64,000 nt of DNA from an uncultured Williamsia sp. Its GTDB lineage: Bacteria; Actinomycetota; Actinomycetes; Mycobacteriales; Mycobacteriaceae. Under the pieces are notes generated by a model that saw nothing but the letters and a program-made list of their open reading frames with translations, ran no database searches and was not told the DNA's origin. Shown here piece by piece: positions 1-9,913 of the stretch. Where the stretch lies: NCBI RefSeq assembly GCF_947494875.1, contig NZ_CANLWM010000005.1, positions 186,001-250,000 of the forward strand. The letters are read 5' to 3'. Position 1 is the stretch's first letter. Each line of letters begins with the position of its first letter. Made by a program: the position numbers and the translations under genes.

Positions 1-197
1 TCGATCTCGTCGAGTTGTGACCTGCCTATCCCGAGCGCGGCGACGCTCGCTTCGGTGTCGGCGGCCAGGGCGACGAGCGCGTCGGCGATCTCCCGCCGGA
101 CCGCGGTCAACTCGGGGAACGACAGCGCGTCGAGGTCGAGGGGTGCGCCGGACCCGCCGTCGGATTTGGTCTCGGAGGGCGGCAGCACGATGAGCAC
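1..197 (-). CDS. yaaA: Peroxide-stress protein YaaA, N-terminal part
   Basis: Only the first 65 codons lie in the window; the gene runs off the left edge. It starts at a GTG (195-197) and opens with the family hallmark LPPSETK, followed by LDLDALSFPELTAVRR, as in UPF0246/DUF328 proteins. In E. coli YaaA binds DNA and limits free iron during hydrogen peroxide stress; the same role here is inference from the family. A TAGCGT -10 box (206-211) ends 8 nt before the GTG, so the transcript is probably nearly leaderless. It is divergent from proS, with 86 bp between the starts. Confidence 0.85.
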   Translation of the reverse strand, partial: MLIVLPPSETKSDGGSGAPLDLDALSFPELTAVRREIADALVALAADTEASVAALGIGRSQLDEI

Positions 198-271
198 GAG
201 GGCACACGCTAACAACCCCGCACGCGCGGGTGATCGGCGACGGCGGAGCCGTCCGTCGATGCGCTGCCCAC

Positions 272-286
272 TAGGCTTCCAGCGTG
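272..286 (+). promoter_or_regulatory. Leaderless promoter of proS
   Basis: TAGGCT (272-277) is followed by 6 nt and then the GTG start at 284. This is the actinobacterial leaderless arrangement, in which the transcript begins at the start codon. No Shine-Dalgarno sequence precedes the GTG, which supports this start. Confidence 0.7.
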
Positions 287-2026
287 ATCACCCGCATGTC
301 GAGCCTGTTCCTGCGCACCCTCCGCGACGACCCGGCCGACGCCGAGGTCCCCAGCCACAAGCTCCTCGTGCGCGCCGGGTACGTCCGTCGGGTGGCGCCG
401 GGCGTCTACAGCTGGCTGCCCCTGGGCCTGCGGGTGCTGCGACGCGTCGAGCAGATCGTCCGCGAGGAGATGGACGCCATCGGCGGCCAGGAGATCCTGC
501 TGCCGGCACTCCTGCCCAAGGAGGCGTACGAGGCGACCGGACGCTGGACCGACTACGGCCCGAACATGTTCCGGCTCACCGACCGCAAGGGCGTGCAGAT
601 GGGTCTGGGACCCACGCACGAGGAGTTCTTCGCCCAGCTGGTGAAGAGCGAGTACTCGTCGTACAAGGACCTGCCGGTCACGCTGTACCAGATCCAGACC
701 AAGTACCGCGACGAGGAACGGCCTCGCGCCGGGATCCTGCGCGGCCGCGAGTTCGTCATGAAGGACTCCTACAGCTTCGACCTCGACGACGCCGGCGCGA
801 AGGCGTCCTACGCTGCGCACCGCGAGGCCTACCAGCGGATCTTCGCCCGGCTCGGCGTGCGCTACGTCATCGTCGCCGCGACGTCGGGGGCCATGGGAGG
901 CAGTGCATCCGAGGAGTTCCTCGCCGAGAGCGAGGTGGGCGAGGACACCTTCGTGCGCTGCACGGAGTCCGGGTACGCCGCGAACGTCGAAGCCGTCGTC
1001 ACACCGGCACCGCCCGCGCGGCCGATCGACGGCCTGCCCGAGGCGGTCGTGCACGACACGGCGAACACACCCACCATCGCGACTCTCGTCGACTGGGCGA
1101 ACGGTGCCCTCGACCGCACCGTGACCGCCGCCGACACCCTCAAGAACGTCATGGTGAAGGTCACCGCACCGGGCGGCAGCCCCGAGATCGTGGGGATCGG
1201 TGTGCCCGGCGACCGCGAGGTCGACATGAAGCGTCTCGAGGCGTCGTTCGAGCCCGGCACGGTCGAGTTGCTCGAGGAGTCCGACTTCGCCGCGAACCCG
1301 TTCCTGGTGAAGGGCTATATCGGCCCGCGTGGCCTGCAGGCGAACGACGTGCGCTACCTCGTCGACCCCCGTGTCGTCGACGGCACCGCCTGGATCACCG
1401 GCGCCGACGAACCCGGCCGCCACGTCGTCGACCTCGTCGCCGGACGGGACTTCACCCCCGACGGCACGGTGGAGGCCGCCGAGGTCCGCGATGGCGACGC
1501 CTCGCCCGACGGGATGGGCACGCTCGTCAGTGCCCGCGGCATCGAGATCGGCCACATCTTCGCGCTGGGGCAGAAGTACACCGACGCGTTCGAGGTCGAC
1601 GTCCTCGGCGAGAACGGCGCGCCCGTGCGGCTCATCCAGGGGTCCTACGGGATCGGCGTGTCCCGGATGGTCGCGGTCGTGGCCGAGCAGACCCACGACG
1701 ACAAGGGCCTGAGCTGGCCCGCCGCGATCGCCCCGTTCGACGTGCACGTGGTCATCGCCAACGCGAAGGACACCACCCTCGTCGACGGCGCGCAGCAGGT
1801 GGCCGCGGCATTGGAGGCGTCGGGCCGCAGCGTGCTCCTCGACGACCGCAAGGCCTCACCGGGTGTGAAGTTCAAGGACGCGGAGCTGCTCGGGATGCCC
1901 GCGATCGTCGTCGTGGGACGCGGCTACGCGAACGGTCTGGTCGAGGTGCGCGACCGAGCATCCGGTGAGGTCTCCGAGGTCCCCGTCGGCGATCTCGTCG
2001 CGACCCTCGACGTCCGCCGCGGCTGA
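284..2026 (+). CDS. proS: Prolyl-tRNA synthetase, bacterial type with editing insert
   Basis: This class II aminoacyl-tRNA synthetase charges tRNA-Pro with proline in the cytoplasm. It is 580 aa, the usual length for the bacterial form. Visible features are LGPTHEE near residues 108-114, class II motif 2 ([19 protein letters not shown]) near 139-157, and motif 3 ([10 protein letters not shown]) near 452. Between motifs 2 and 3 lies a long insert of the YbaK/INS editing type (roughly 225-385), which hydrolyses mischarged alanyl-tRNA-Pro. The C-terminal part is the anticodon-binding domain. The GTG at 284 was chosen because a TAGGCT -10 box lies 6 nt upstream. The convergent DUF4439 gene ends 13 bp downstream. 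Confidence 0.97.
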   Translation: MITRMSSLFLRTLRDDPADAEVPSHKLLVRAGYVRRVAPGVYSWLPLGLRVLRRVEQIVREEMDAIGGQEILLPALLPKEAYEATGRWTDYGPNMFRLTDRKGVQMGLGPTHEEFFAQLVKSEYSSYKDLPVTLYQIQTKYRDEERPRAGILRGREFVMKDSYSFDLDDAGAKASYAAHREAYQRIFARLGVRYVIVAATSGAMGGSASEEFLAESEVGEDTFVRCTESGYAANVEAVVTPAPPARPIDGLPEAVVHDTANTPTIATLVDWANGALDRTVTAADTLKNVMVKVTAPGGSPEIVGIGVPGDREVDMKRLEASFEPGTVELLEESDFAANPFLVKGYIGPRGLQANDVRYLVDPRVVDGTAWITGADEPGRHVVDLVAGRDFTPDGTVEAAEVRDGDASPDGMGTLVSARGIEIGHIFALGQKYTDAFEVDVLGENGAPVRLIQGSYGIGVSRMVAVVAEQTHDDKGLSWPAAIAPFDVHVVIANAKDTTLVDGAQQVAAALEASGRSVLLDDRKASPGVKFKDAELLGMPAIVVVGRGYANGLVEVRDRASGEVSEVPVGDLVATLDVRRG

Positions 2027-2039
2027 TCGACCGGGGTCG

Positions 2040-2474
2040 TCAGGTCGCGGCCCCGGGGAGGGCGACGGTGGACGGCGACACCTGTAGCACGAGACGCCAG
2101 CGCGCGGCCCGCAGAGCCGCCGCCGACAACGCGTCCACCCCGACCCGACGGACCGCGTCGGCGTCGGCCTTCTCCAGCAGCACGCGGTAGGCGCGGGTGC
2201 AGTCCTCTTCCGCGGCGAGCATGGCGCGGACCGCGGAGACCGGGTCGGTGACGGCCACCGGCAGCACGTACCCGACCGCCGCCTCGGGCGCGGTGCCGCC
2301 CGCGCCGGTGATCAGCGAAGCGAGCTCGTCGCGCCGGGCCCGGTGGTCGGCGGTGTACTCGGCGACCGTGTCGCGGCGCGTGCTCGCCGCGTAGGCGACG
2401 GCGATCCCGTAGGCGAAGATCGCGGCGTTCTCCGTGTCGACGGCGGTGCCGAGGGCGTCGGTGGTGGCACTCAT
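2040..2474 (-). CDS. DUF4439 ferritin-like domain protein
   Basis: A 144-aa, Ala-rich, fully helical protein. It opens with SATTDALGTAVDTENAAIFAYG and carries Glu/His-containing helices (AEEDCTRAY) typical of DUF4439 ferritin-like proteins. In M. tuberculosis the equivalent locus beside proS is Rv2844. Its ATG overlaps the stop of the upstream lipoprotein gene by 4 bp (ATGA), so the two are translationally coupled. The ferritin-like fold suggests a metal site, but I see no proof that metal is bound. The biological role is unknown. Confidence 0.75.
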   Translation of the reverse strand: MSATTDALGTAVDTENAAIFAYGIAVAYAASTRRDTVAEYTADHRARRDELASLITGAGGTAPEAAVGYVLPVAVTDPVSAVRAMLAAEEDCTRAYRVLLEKADADAVRRVGVDALSAAALRAARWRLVLQVSPSTVALPGAAT

Positions 2475-3001
2475 CCGAGCTGCACCTCCACGAGCGTCGT
2501 GAGCGACGCGGCGATCGAGCCGAGGAGTCCCGCCCGGTAACCGTCCGAGGTGACGGCGAGGTCGGCGGTGGCGGTGCGGGCGCCGGACAGTCGACCCCGC
2601 AGCGCGTCGACCGTCGTCACCACCGGTGTCGACGGCGCCGAGGGCGCCGCCGACGAGGTCGGTGACGCGCTCGGGACGAGGTCCGCGGACAGTCGGCTCA
2701 CCTCGTCGGTGAGGGACCGCGCGTGCACGTCCCGGTCGTCGGCGATCACCCGCAGCGCGGCGGCGCGGTCGGGGGTCTGCGCGGCCAGCGCGCGGGCGGC
2801 GACGGCGTCCTCCCCGGCGGCGCGGGCCAGCGGTGCCAGCTGCTGCGCGGTCCGGGTCGCCGCGTCCGGTCCCGACGACGTCGAGCATCCCGCGAGTGCC
2901 GCGCCGGCCCCGAGGACCCCGACGACGGCCACACCGCGGACGAGGGCGTCGCGCCGGGTCAGCACCGGCGACACGGGCGTGGTCAGGGAGAGGGACGTCA
3001 C
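2471..3001 (-). CDS. DUF4439-associated lipoprotein with twin-Arg signal
   Basis: A 176-aa exported protein. The start was set at GTG 2999-3001, which gives an N-region with LTRRDALVRG (a twin-arginine-like motif), a hydrophobic stretch GVAVVGVLGAGAA and a lipobox LAGC, so it should be a membrane-anchored lipoprotein. The mature part is Ala-rich and helical, followed by a Ser/Pro-rich linker (SASPTSSAAPSAPSTP). It sits immediately upstream of, and overlaps, the DUF4439 gene, like Rv2843-Rv2844. The two products probably act together at the membrane; their activity is unknown. The longer in-frame extension upstream lacks a signal peptide and overlaps the rimP promoter region. Confidence 0.7.
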   Translation of the reverse strand: MTSLSLTTPVSPVLTRRDALVRGVAVVGVLGAGAALAGCSTSSGPDAATRTAQQLAPLARAAGEDAVAARALAAQTPDRAAALRVIADDRDVHARSLTDEVSRLSADLVPSASPTSSAAPSAPSTPVVTTVDALRGRLSGARTATADLAVTSDGYRAGLLGSIAASLTTLVEVQLG

Positions 3002-3137
3002 GTCGGACGTCGAGCGCGGGGCCACGGTCGACCATCGTGCCAGGTGCGTCGCCCCGCCCGCGCGCCCCCGCGGGCGTGTCCGGGTCCCGCGCGGCGAGGA
3101 GCGGTCGCGGGCGGTCCGAGCACCCTCGCCGAGCAGG

Positions 3138-3143
3138 TAAACT
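3138..3143 (+). promoter_or_regulatory. Candidate -10 box for the rimP-nusA operon
   Basis: TAAACT at 3138-3143 lies in the divergent gap between the DUF4439 lipoprotein and rimP, about 93 nt before the rimP ATG. This would give a leader of roughly 85 nt carrying a GAGGAGG Shine-Dalgarno sequence at 3221-3227. No clear -35 element was identified. Confidence 0.5.
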
Positions 3144-3235
3144 CCCTCGGGCGCATCCCCTCCCGACACCGGACGTCCGGATCGGCGTGGGGGCGGCACG
3201 GCGAGGCGACAACTGCACACGAGGAGGCACCGGTC

Positions 3236-3856
3236 ATGTCAGGCGACGGTCGGACGGAACGCGGCGCGCAGTCCCCGCCGACGGCGCGGGATCCCCGGTC
3301 GCAGGACGTCGGTGACGCCGTCGCCGTGGTCGTCGGGCCCGTCCTCGAGGCACACGGGCTCGATCTCGAGGGTGTCGAACTGTCCGGCAGCGGTGACGCC
3401 ACCGTCGTCCGCGTGGTGGTCGACTCCGACACCGGCACCGACCTCGACGACCTCGCCGACGTGAGTCGGGAACTCTCCACCGCACTCGACGACACGGACC
3501 CCGACCCGCTCGGCGACCTGCACTACACCCTCGAGGTGACCTCCCGCGGCGTCGACCGTCCGCTCACCGCGCCCCGGCACTGGCGTCGCGCGCAGGGGCG
3601 CAAGGTCACCGCGACGGTGCGCACCGACGGCGGGGCGGACGAGCACGTCGCCGGTCGCGTCGGCCGGCTCGACGAGTCCGCGGGCTCCGTCGAACTCGTC
3701 GTCCCCGCCCGCCGGGGCACCTGGGACGTGCGCGCGCTGCCCCTCGCCGACATCACCTCGGCCGTCGTCGGCGTCGACTTCTCGTCACCCGGCCCGACCG
3801 AACTCGCACTCTGTGGACTCGACGGCGCGGATGCGCGCCGGGAAGGCAACCGATGA
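3236..3856 (+). CDS. rimP: Ribosome maturation factor RimP
   Basis: A 206-aa protein needed for assembly of the 30S ribosomal subunit. After a polar N-terminal tail it shows the RimP pattern: a first alpha/beta domain ([18 protein letters not shown] through [21 protein letters not shown] and [12 protein letters not shown]), then a C-terminal SH3-like domain ([17 protein letters not shown]). The ATG at 3236 is preceded by a strong GAGGAGG. Its stop overlaps the nusA ATG by 4 bp (ATGA), and rimP-nusA-ylxR-infB-rbfA form one transcription unit, as in most bacteria. Confidence 0.95.
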   Translation: MSGDGRTERGAQSPPTARDPRSQDVGDAVAVVVGPVLEAHGLDLEGVELSGSGDATVVRVVVDSDTGTDLDDLADVSRELSTALDDTDPDPLGDLHYTLEVTSRGVDRPLTAPRHWRRAQGRKVTATVRTDGGADEHVAGRVGRLDESAGSVELVVPARRGTWDVRALPLADITSAVVGVDFSSPGPTELALCGLDGADARREGNR

Positions 3857-4911
3857 ACATCGACATCGCCGCTCTGCGCATGATCGAGGCCGACAAGGGC
3901 ATCCCGATCGACACCGTCATCACCGCGATCGAGACGGCCCTGATCACGGCCTACCGCCACACCGACGGGTTCGCGCCGCACGCGCGGATAGACGTCGACC
4001 GCAAGAGCGGCGAGGTCCGCGTCATGGCGCAGACGCTCGACGAGGACGGCACCGTGATCAGCGAGTGGGACGACACCCCCGAGGGGTTCGGTCGCATCGC
4101 CGCCACCACCGCCCGACAGGTCATCCTGCAGCGCCTGCGCGACGCCGAGAACGAGAAGAGCTTCGGCGAGTACGTCACCCACGAGGGCCAGATCGTCGGC
4201 GGCGTCGTGCAGCAGGACTCCCGGGCGAACGCTCGCGGCCTCGTCATCGTCCGCATCGGCAGCGAGGCCACCGGCGCCGAGGGAGTACTGCCACCCGCCG
4301 AGCAGGTGCCGGGTGAGACCTATCGCCACGGCGATCGCATCAAGTGCTACGTCGTCGGCGTCACCCGCGGCACCCGCGGCCCGCAGATCACGCTCAGCCG
4401 CACCCACCCGAACCTGGTCCGCAAGCTGTTCTCCCTGGAGGTGCCGGAGATCGGGGACGGGTCGGTCGAGATCGTCGCCGTCGCCCGCGAGGCGGGTCAC
4501 CGCTCCAAGATCGCCGTGCACACCGGTGTCGCCGGACTGAACGCGAAGGGTGCCTGCATCGGTCCGATGGGCCAGCGCGTCCGCAACGTGATGAGCGAGC
4601 TGGCGGGGGAGAAGATCGACATCATCGACTACTCCACCGACCCGGCCGTCTTCGTCGGCAACGCCCTGTCGCCCTCCAAGGTGGTCTCGGTGACGGTCGT
4701 CGACCTCGCCGCCAAGGCGGCCCGCGTCGTCGTGCCCGACTACCAGTTGTCGCTCGCGATCGGCAAGGAGGGGCAGAACGCCCGCCTCGCCGCACGACTG
4801 ACCGGCTGGCGCATCGACATCCGCTCGGATGCCGAGGATCGGCCTGTGGCCGCCGCGGACCAGCGCCCCGCGGAGGGCGCCGGCGCGAACGCGCCCTCGG
4901 TCGAGGGGTGA
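3853..4911 (+). CDS. nusA: Transcription termination/antitermination factor NusA
   Basis: A 352-aa RNA polymerase-binding factor acting in pausing, termination and rRNA antitermination. The order is an N-terminal RNAP-binding domain (about 1-125), an S1 domain (about 130-200, around [19 protein letters not shown]), then two KH domains with [22 protein letters not shown] and [18 protein letters not shown]. It ends soon after KH2 and lacks the acidic C-terminal repeats of E. coli NusA, as is normal in actinobacteria. Translation is coupled to rimP by an ATGA overlap. Confidence 0.97.
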   Translation: MNIDIAALRMIEADKGIPIDTVITAIETALITAYRHTDGFAPHARIDVDRKSGEVRVMAQTLDEDGTVISEWDDTPEGFGRIAATTARQVILQRLRDAENEKSFGEYVTHEGQIVGGVVQQDSRANARGLVIVRIGSEATGAEGVLPPAEQVPGETYRHGDRIKCYVVGVTRGTRGPQITLSRTHPNLVRKLFSLEVPEIGDGSVEIVAVAREAGHRSKIAVHTGVAGLNAKGACIGPMGQRVRNVMSELAGEKIDIIDYSTDPAVFVGNALSPSKVVSVTVVDLAAKAARVVVPDYQLSLAIGKEGQNARLAARLTGWRIDIRSDAEDRPVAAADQRPAEGAGANAPSVEG

Positions 4912-4974
4912 CGACACGCGGGGAGCTGAGGTCGGTCGGACACATCGGATTTGCGACGGGCGGTAGACTGCTCG

Positions 4975-5358
4975 ATGGTTGACAGAGCGCTGACGACCTC
5001 CGGCCCCGTGCGAACGTGTGTCGGCTGCCGTGAGCGCGCCGCGGTCACCGAACTCATTCGGTTCGCTGCGGTGGTGTCCGCTGATCCGACGACCGAGTCC
5101 GTCTCCCCGACGGTGACACTCGACCACGCGTCGGATCTCGCGGGACGAGGTGCCTGGCTCCATCCCGATCGCGGGTGTCTGCGGTCGGCGGTGCGGCGCA
5201 GGGTCTTCGCCCACGCACTGCGGACGCCCGACGTGCAGGTGGACGAGTCGGCTCTCGGAGACGGGATCGACGCGCTGCTGGCAGACCGCGAGGGACGACC
5301 GGCCACCGACGGTGGTCGGGGAGGGTCGAGGGCAACCAGCCCACGACAGGACAGGTAG
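4975..5358 (+). CDS. ylxR: YlxR/DUF448 family RNA-binding protein
   Basis: A 127-aa basic protein with the YlxR signature RTCVGCRERA near residues 14-23, followed by LIRFA and a GRGAWLHPDRGCL core. It lies in its usual place between nusA and infB. YlxR proteins have an RNA-binding-type fold and have been linked to transcription control and RNase P, but their exact role is unsettled. The ATG at 4975 has a TAGACT -10-like box (4964-4969) 5 nt upstream, so an internal, nearly leaderless promoter is possible in addition to readthrough from nusA. Confidence 0.85.
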   Translation: MVDRALTTSGPVRTCVGCRERAAVTELIRFAAVVSADPTTESVSPTVTLDHASDLAGRGAWLHPDRGCLRSAVRRRVFAHALRTPDVQVDESALGDGIDALLADREGRPATDGGRGGSRATSPRQDR

Positions 5359-5415
5359 CAGAAGACATGAGCACACCGTGAAGTTCCCACGATGAGCACG
5401 TTTCGGACGTAATCC

Positions 5416-5445
5416 GAGGCCGTAGCGGGCAGCCCGCTCGGCCTC
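5416..5445 (+). promoter_or_regulatory. Strong hairpin in the infB leader
   Basis: GAGGCCGTAGCGGG (5416-5429) pairs with CCCGCTCGGCCTC (5433-5445). This makes a 13-bp stem with one bulged T and a 3-nt loop, 16 nt before the infB start and just ahead of its GAGGAG ribosome-binding site. It could be an attenuator or a translational control element. There is no U-tract after it. Confidence 0.6.
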
Positions 5446-5461
5446 ACCAGTGAGGAGAGCA

Positions 5462-8284
5462 GTGGCAGGCAAGGCCCGCGTGCACGAGTTGGCCAAAGAA
5501 CTCGGTGTCACCAGCAAGGAAGTACTCGCTCGCCTGAGCGATCAGGGCGAGTTCGTCAAATCGGCGTCGTCGACGGTGGAGGCCCCCGTCGCGCGTCGTC
5601 TCCGGGAGTCGTTCCCGTCCGCCGGCGGCAAGTCCGACGGTGCGGCCGCCAAGAACGGCGGCGGTTCCGCCGCGAGCGCACCGGCATCCGGCGCGCCCAA
5701 GCCCGGCGCGACCCCCGGCCCCAAGCCCGGTGCCCCCAAGCCGGCGGCACCGGCTCCGGCCGCACCCGCCGCACCGGCCCCGGCTGCGGCACAGGCCCCG
5801 GCTCCCGCCGCCCCGGCACCGTCGGCACCCGCCGCACCGCAGCCGAGCGCCCCGGCGCCGGCAGCGCAGGCACCGGCGGCCACCCCGCCGGCCGCCGGAG
5901 GCGCGTCCGCGCCCCCGCAGGCACCCGGCCCGCGACCGGCACGTCCCGGTCCCAAGCCCGGCCCGCGGACCCCGCGCGTCGGCAACAACCCGTTCTCGTC
6001 GACCCCGGCACCGCGTCCCGCGGCCCGTCCGGCGCCGGGCCAGCAGCCCGGCGGCGGTGCGCCCCGTCCGGGTGCCCGGCCCGCGGCCGGCCCCGGTGGA
6101 CCGCGTCCCGCCCCCGGCCAGGGCGGACCCCGTCCGAGCCCCGGCAGCATGCCTCCCCGCCCGAACCCCGGCGCCATGCCGGCGCGCGCGGCACGTCCCG
6201 GCCCCGGCGGCGCCGCCGGTCGCGGACGTCCCGGTGGACCCGGTGGCGGGCGTCCCGGTGGCGGTGGCGGCGGTTACCGCGGTGGCGGTGCCCCGACGGC
6301 GTCGCCCGGCGGTCCCCCCGGTGGCTTCCGCGGTCGCGGAGGCGGCGGTGGCCGTGGTCGCGGCGGTGCCGCGGGCGCGTTCGGTCGTCCCGGTGGCGCC
6401 CCGCGTCGTGGTCGCAAGTCGAAGCGGGCGAAGCGCGCCGAATACGAATCGATGCAGGCACCCGCCGTCGGTGGCGTCCGTCTGCCCCGGGGCAACGGTG
6501 AGACGATCCGTCTCGCCCGCGGTGCGTCCCTGGTCGACTTCGCCGACAAGATCGACGCCAACCCGGCAGCCCTGGTGCAGGCGTTGTTCAACCTCGGCGA
6601 GATGGTCACCGCGACCGAGTCGGTCAACGACGAGACGCTGGAGCTGCTCGGCGGCGAGATGAACTACGTCGTCCAGGTCGTCAGCCCGGAGGACGAGGAC
6701 CGCGAGCTGCTCGACAGCTTCGACCTCACCTACGGCGAGGACGAGGGCGGCGAGGAGGACCTCGAGCAGCGTCCGCCGGTGGTCACCGTCATGGGTCACG
6801 TCGACCACGGCAAGACCCGACTGCTGGACACGATCCGCAAGGCCAACGTCCGCGAGGCGGAGGCCGGTGGCATCACCCAGCACATCGGCGCCTACCAGGT
6901 CGACACCGATCTCAACGGTGAGCACCGCCTGATCACGTTCATCGACACCCCGGGTCACGAGGCGTTCACCGCCATGCGTGCCCGCGGTGCGAAGGCGACC
7001 GACATCGCGATCCTCGTGGTCGCAGCCGACGACGGCGTCATGCCGCAGACGGTGGAGGCGCTCAACCACGCGCAGGCGGCCGACGTGCCGATCGTCGTGG
7101 CGGTCAACAAGATCGACAAGGAGGGCGCCGACCCGGCCAAGATCCGCGGTCAGCTCACCGAGTACGGCCTGATCCCCGAGGAGTACGGCGGCGAGAGCAT
7201 GTTCGTCGACATCTCGGCACGGGAGGGCACGAACATCGACGCCCTGCTCGAGGCCGTCCTGCTCACCGCGGACGCGTCGCTCGACCTGCGCGCCAACCCG
7301 GACATGGACGCCCAGGGTGTCGCCATCGAGGCGCATCTCGACCGCGGTCGCGGTCCGGTGGCGACCGTGCTGGTCCAGCGCGGCACGCTCAAGGTCGGCG
7401 ACTCGATCGTCGCCGGTGACGCCTACGGTCGTGTCCGTCGCATGGTCGACGAGCACGGCGACGACGTCGCCGAGGCCACCCCGTCGCGCCCGGTGCAGGT
7501 CATCGGTTTCACGTCGGTGCCCGGCGCCGGCGACAACCTGCTCGTCGTCGACGAGGACCGCATCGCCCGGCAGATCGCGGACCGCCGCAACGCGCGCAAG
7601 CGCAACGCGATGGCCGCGCGCAGCCGCAAGCGCATCAGCCTCGACGACCTCGACGCCGCGCTGAAGGAGACGTCGCAGCTGAACCTGATCCTCAAGGGCG
7701 ACAACTCCGGCACGGTGGAGGCCCTCGAGGAGGCGCTGCTCAACATCGACATCGGCGACGAGGTGCAGCTGCGCGTCATCGACCGCGGTGTCGGTGGCGT
7801 CACCGAGACCAACGTCAACCTGGCGACGGCCTCGGACGCGATCATCGTCGGGTTCAACGTCCGCGCGGAGGGCAAGGCCACCGAGCTGGCCAACCGCGAG
7901 GGTGTCGACATCCGGTACTACACGGTGATCTACCAGGCGATCGAGGAGATCGAGAACGCCCTCAAGGGCATGCTCAAGCCGATCTACGAAGAGGTCGAGC
8001 TCGGGCGTGCGGAGATCCGCGCGATCTTCCGGTCGTCGAAGGTCGGCAACATCGCCGGCTGCCTCGTCCAGTCGGGCATCATGCGGCGCAACGCCAAGGC
8101 CCGGCTCCTGCGCGACAACGTGGTGGTGGCCGACAACCTCACCATCTCGTCGCTCAAGCGGGAGAAGGACGACGCGACCGAGGTCCGCGAGGGGTACGAA
8201 TGCGGTCTCACCCTGACGTACGGCGACATCAAGGTCGACGACGTCATCGAGACCTACGAGTTGCAGGAGAAGGCCCGCACGTAG
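5462..8284 (+). CDS. infB: Translation initiation factor IF-2
   Basis: A 940-aa GTPase that brings fMet-tRNA to the 30S subunit. An IF2-N domain ([21 protein letters not shown]) is followed by a Pro/Ala-rich and then Gly/Arg-rich low-complexity region (about 55-320), a second IF2-N domain, the G domain with GHVDHGKT (about 443-450), DTPGHE (about 494) and NKID (about 548), and C-terminal domains II-IV. The GTG at 5462 was preferred to the in-frame GTG at 5450 because GAGGAG (5452-5457) is correctly spaced and the N-terminus then matches other IF-2 proteins. The repeats create very long false ORFs on the other strand. Confidence 0.97.
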   Translation: MAGKARVHELAKELGVTSKEVLARLSDQGEFVKSASSTVEAPVARRLRESFPSAGGKSDGAAAKNGGGSAASAPASGAPKPGATPGPKPGAPKPAAPAPAAPAAPAPAAAQAPAPAAPAPSAPAAPQPSAPAPAAQAPAATPPAAGGASAPPQAPGPRPARPGPKPGPRTPRVGNNPFSSTPAPRPAARPAPGQQPGGGAPRPGARPAAGPGGPRPAPGQGGPRPSPGSMPPRPNPGAMPARAARPGPGGAAGRGRPGGPGGGRPGGGGGGYRGGGAPTASPGGPPGGFRGRGGGGGRGRGGAAGAFGRPGGAPRRGRKSKRAKRAEYESMQAPAVGGVRLPRGNGETIRLARGASLVDFADKIDANPAALVQALFNLGEMVTATESVNDETLELLGGEMNYVVQVVSPEDEDRELLDSFDLTYGEDEGGEEDLEQRPPVVTVMGHVDHGKTRLLDTIRKANVREAEAGGITQHIGAYQVDTDLNGEHRLITFIDTPGHEAFTAMRARGAKATDIAILVVAADDGVMPQTVEALNHAQAADVPIVVAVNKIDKEGADPAKIRGQLTEYGLIPEEYGGESMFVDISAREGTNIDALLEAVLLTADASLDLRANPDMDAQGVAIEAHLDRGRGPVATVLVQRGTLKVGDSIVAGDAYGRVRRMVDEHGDDVAEATPSRPVQVIGFTSVPGAGDNLLVVDEDRIARQIADRRNARKRNAMAARSRKRISLDDLDAALKETSQLNLILKGDNSGTVEALEEALLNIDIGDEVQLRVIDRGVGGVTETNVNLATASDAIIVGFNVRAEGKATELANREGVDIRYYTVIYQAIEEIENALKGMLKPIYEEVELGRAEIRAIFRSSKVGNIAGCLVQSGIMRRNAKARLLRDNVVVADNLTISSLKREKDDATEVREGYECGLTLTYGDIKVDDVIETYELQEKART

Positions 8285-8329
8285 CGGACCCGGGACACCC
8301 ACGTCCCGACTGCGACAGAGGTTCACGCA

Positions 8330-8373
8330 CCCGGCGCCCGGGCACCCGAGAGATCAGGTGTCCGGGCGTCGGG
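8330..8373 (+). terminator. 17-bp stem-loop between infB and rbfA
   Basis: The arm at 8330-8346 (CCCGGCGCCCGGGCACC) pairs with that at 8357-8373 (GGTGTCCGGGCGTCGGG). This gives 17 base pairs, two of them G-U, around a 10-nt loop. It fills the only sizeable gap inside the rimP-rbfA unit. With no U-tract it may be an attenuator or RNA-processing barrier rather than a full terminator. Confidence 0.6.
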
Positions 8374-8406
8374 CTCCCCGGGCAGGGGTGAGGAAGGAGT
8401 GCCACC

Positions 8407-8889
8407 ATGGCCGATCCGGCTCGCGCGCAGCGACTCGCCAAGCGCATCTCGTCGATCGTCGCGTCGGCGATCAGCGGGGAGATCAAGGACCCGCGGCTCG
8501 CGTACGTGACGATCACCGACACGACCGTCACCGCCGACCTGCACGACGCGACCGTCTACTACACGGTGATGGGCGCGTCGATCGACGCCGAACCCGACTA
8601 CGACGCCGCGGCGGCCGGGCTGGCGCGCGCCACCGGCGTGCTGCGGTCCAAGGTGGGTGCGGGCACGGGCGTCCGGTTCACCCCGACCCTGCGGTTCGTG
8701 CTCGACACCGTGCCCGACACCGCTCGCGAGATGGAGGAGCTCGTCGCCCGTGCGCGGGCGCAGGACGAACTGGTGGCGCGACGCGCCGCCGAGGCGGTGC
8801 CCGCGGGCGATGCCGATCCCTATCGCAGCGATGACGACCGTTCGGATCACGACGACGATGACCCCGATGCGGGCGGGTCCCGGGTCTAG
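8407..8889 (+). CDS. rbfA: Ribosome-binding factor A
   Basis: A 160-aa single-KH-domain protein for late 16S rRNA processing and 30S maturation. It shows the RbfA pattern: RIASxIVA-like start ([21 protein letters not shown]), [21 protein letters not shown], a [20 protein letters not shown] core and [10 protein letters not shown]. The C-terminus is an acidic tail ([13 protein letters not shown]). The ATG has a good GGAAGGAG Shine-Dalgarno sequence. It is separated from infB by a strong stem-loop and followed at once by the nanoRNase gene. Confidence 0.95.
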   Translation: MADPARAQRLAKRISSIVASAISGEIKDPRLAYVTITDTTVTADLHDATVYYTVMGASIDAEPDYDAAAAGLARATGVLRSKVGAGTGVRFTPTLRFVLDTVPDTAREMEELVARARAQDELVARRAAEAVPAGDADPYRSDDDRSDHDDDDPDAGGSRV

Positions 8890-8947
8890 GATGGGCACCG
8901 GTCGTCGCCCCGTGATCGACGGACGGCGAGCGCGGCAGGGAGTGGAG

Positions 8948-9913
8948 GTGACGGTGGCGGAGGGCACCTCGGCATGCGGTCGCGTCGTGGACGCACTGCG
9001 AGGCGCGTCGGCGGTCACCCTCATCACCCACGTCCGTCCCGATGCCGACACCCTCGGCTCGGCACTGGCGCTTGCCGTGGCCCTCGACCGGACCGGCGTC
9101 GACGTCGAGGTCGGCGTCCCCGGGAGCCTGCCGGTGCCGGACGTGCTCACCCGACTGCCCGGCGCGAAACTGATCGCACCCACCTCGCAGATCGCGGGGC
9201 ACCGGACCGCGGTCGCCCTCGACTGCGCGAGCGCCGGTCGCCTCGACGATCTCCGGGACGTCTTCACCGGGGCCGAGACCCGCATCGTCATCGACCACCA
9301 CGCGTCGAACACCGGTTTCGGCGACGTGGACCTCATCGATCCCGAGGCCGACTGCACGGCCGAACTGGTGTTGGCCGTGGTCGACGAGCTCGGGGTCGAC
9401 CTCGACGCCGACATCGCGACGTGTCTCTACGCCGGACTCGTCACCGACACCGGATCGTTCCGATGGGCCCGACCGGGATCGCACGCCATCGCCGCACGGC
9501 TCCTCGCGACCGGTGTGGACGGACCCTCGTGGACCCGCGCCCTGCTCGACACGCACCGGTTCGGGTGGCTGGCGATGGTCGCCGACGCGCTGCGATCGGC
9601 CGTGCTCGTCCCCGAGGCGTTCGGGGGCAGCGGGCTGGTCTATGCCTGCGTCGACCACACCTGGCGCGAGGCGATCGCCTGGGACGAGGCGGAGAGCGTC
9701 ATCGACCTCGTCCGCACCGTCGGTGACGCGGACGTCGCCGTGGTGTTCAAGGAGTCCGATCCGGGCACCTGGACCGTGTCGATGCGGTCGCGGTCGGCGA
9801 CAGACCTGGTCCCGATCGCCCGCGCCCACGGCGGCGGCGGGCACCCGCACGCGGCGGGATTCGGGTTCACCGGTCCCGTGGAGGACGTCGTCGCGTCCTT
9901 CCTCACCGCGTGA
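8948..9913 (+). CDS. nrnA: Bifunctional oligoribonuclease/PAP phosphatase, NrnA type (DHH family)
   Basis: A 321-aa DHH/DHHA1 phosphoesterase expected to degrade short RNA oligomers or cyclic-dinucleotide products, and pAp. Metal-binding motifs are visible in order: ITHVRPDADTLGSALA, VALDCAS, the IDHHASNTGF signature, TGLxTDTGSF (LVTDTGSFRW), then a DHHA1 domain with GGGGHPHAAGF near the C-terminus. The start is uncertain among GTG 8942, 8948 and 8954; 8948 fits the AGGGAG upstream best. It corresponds to Rv2837c and overlaps the MATE gene by 4 bp. Confidence 0.88.
   Translation: MTVAEGTSACGRVVDALRGASAVTLITHVRPDADTLGSALALAVALDRTGVDVEVGVPGSLPVPDVLTRLPGAKLIAPTSQIAGHRTAVALDCASAGRLDDLRDVFTGAETRIVIDHHASNTGFGDVDLIDPEADCTAELVLAVVDELGVDLDADIATCLYAGLVTDTGSFRWARPGSHAIAARLLATGVDGPSWTRALLDTHRFGWLAMVADALRSAVLVPEAFGGSGLVYACVDHTWREAIAWDEAESVIDLVRTVGDADVAVVFKESDPGTWTVSMRSRSATDLVPIARAHGGGGHPHAAGFGFTGPVEDVVASFLTA

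Noticed and set aside
5640-6460. The repetitive Pro/Ala/Gly/Arg region as a PE/PPE-like or collagen-like gene
   Set aside because: It is in frame with IF-2 and is the usual variable N-terminal linker of actinobacterial IF-2.
5444-8326. A 960-codon open frame on the minus strand opposite infB
   Set aside because: It has no known domain and is the antisense of the IF-2 repeats and GTPase; high GC content with GC-rich third positions keeps antisense frames open.
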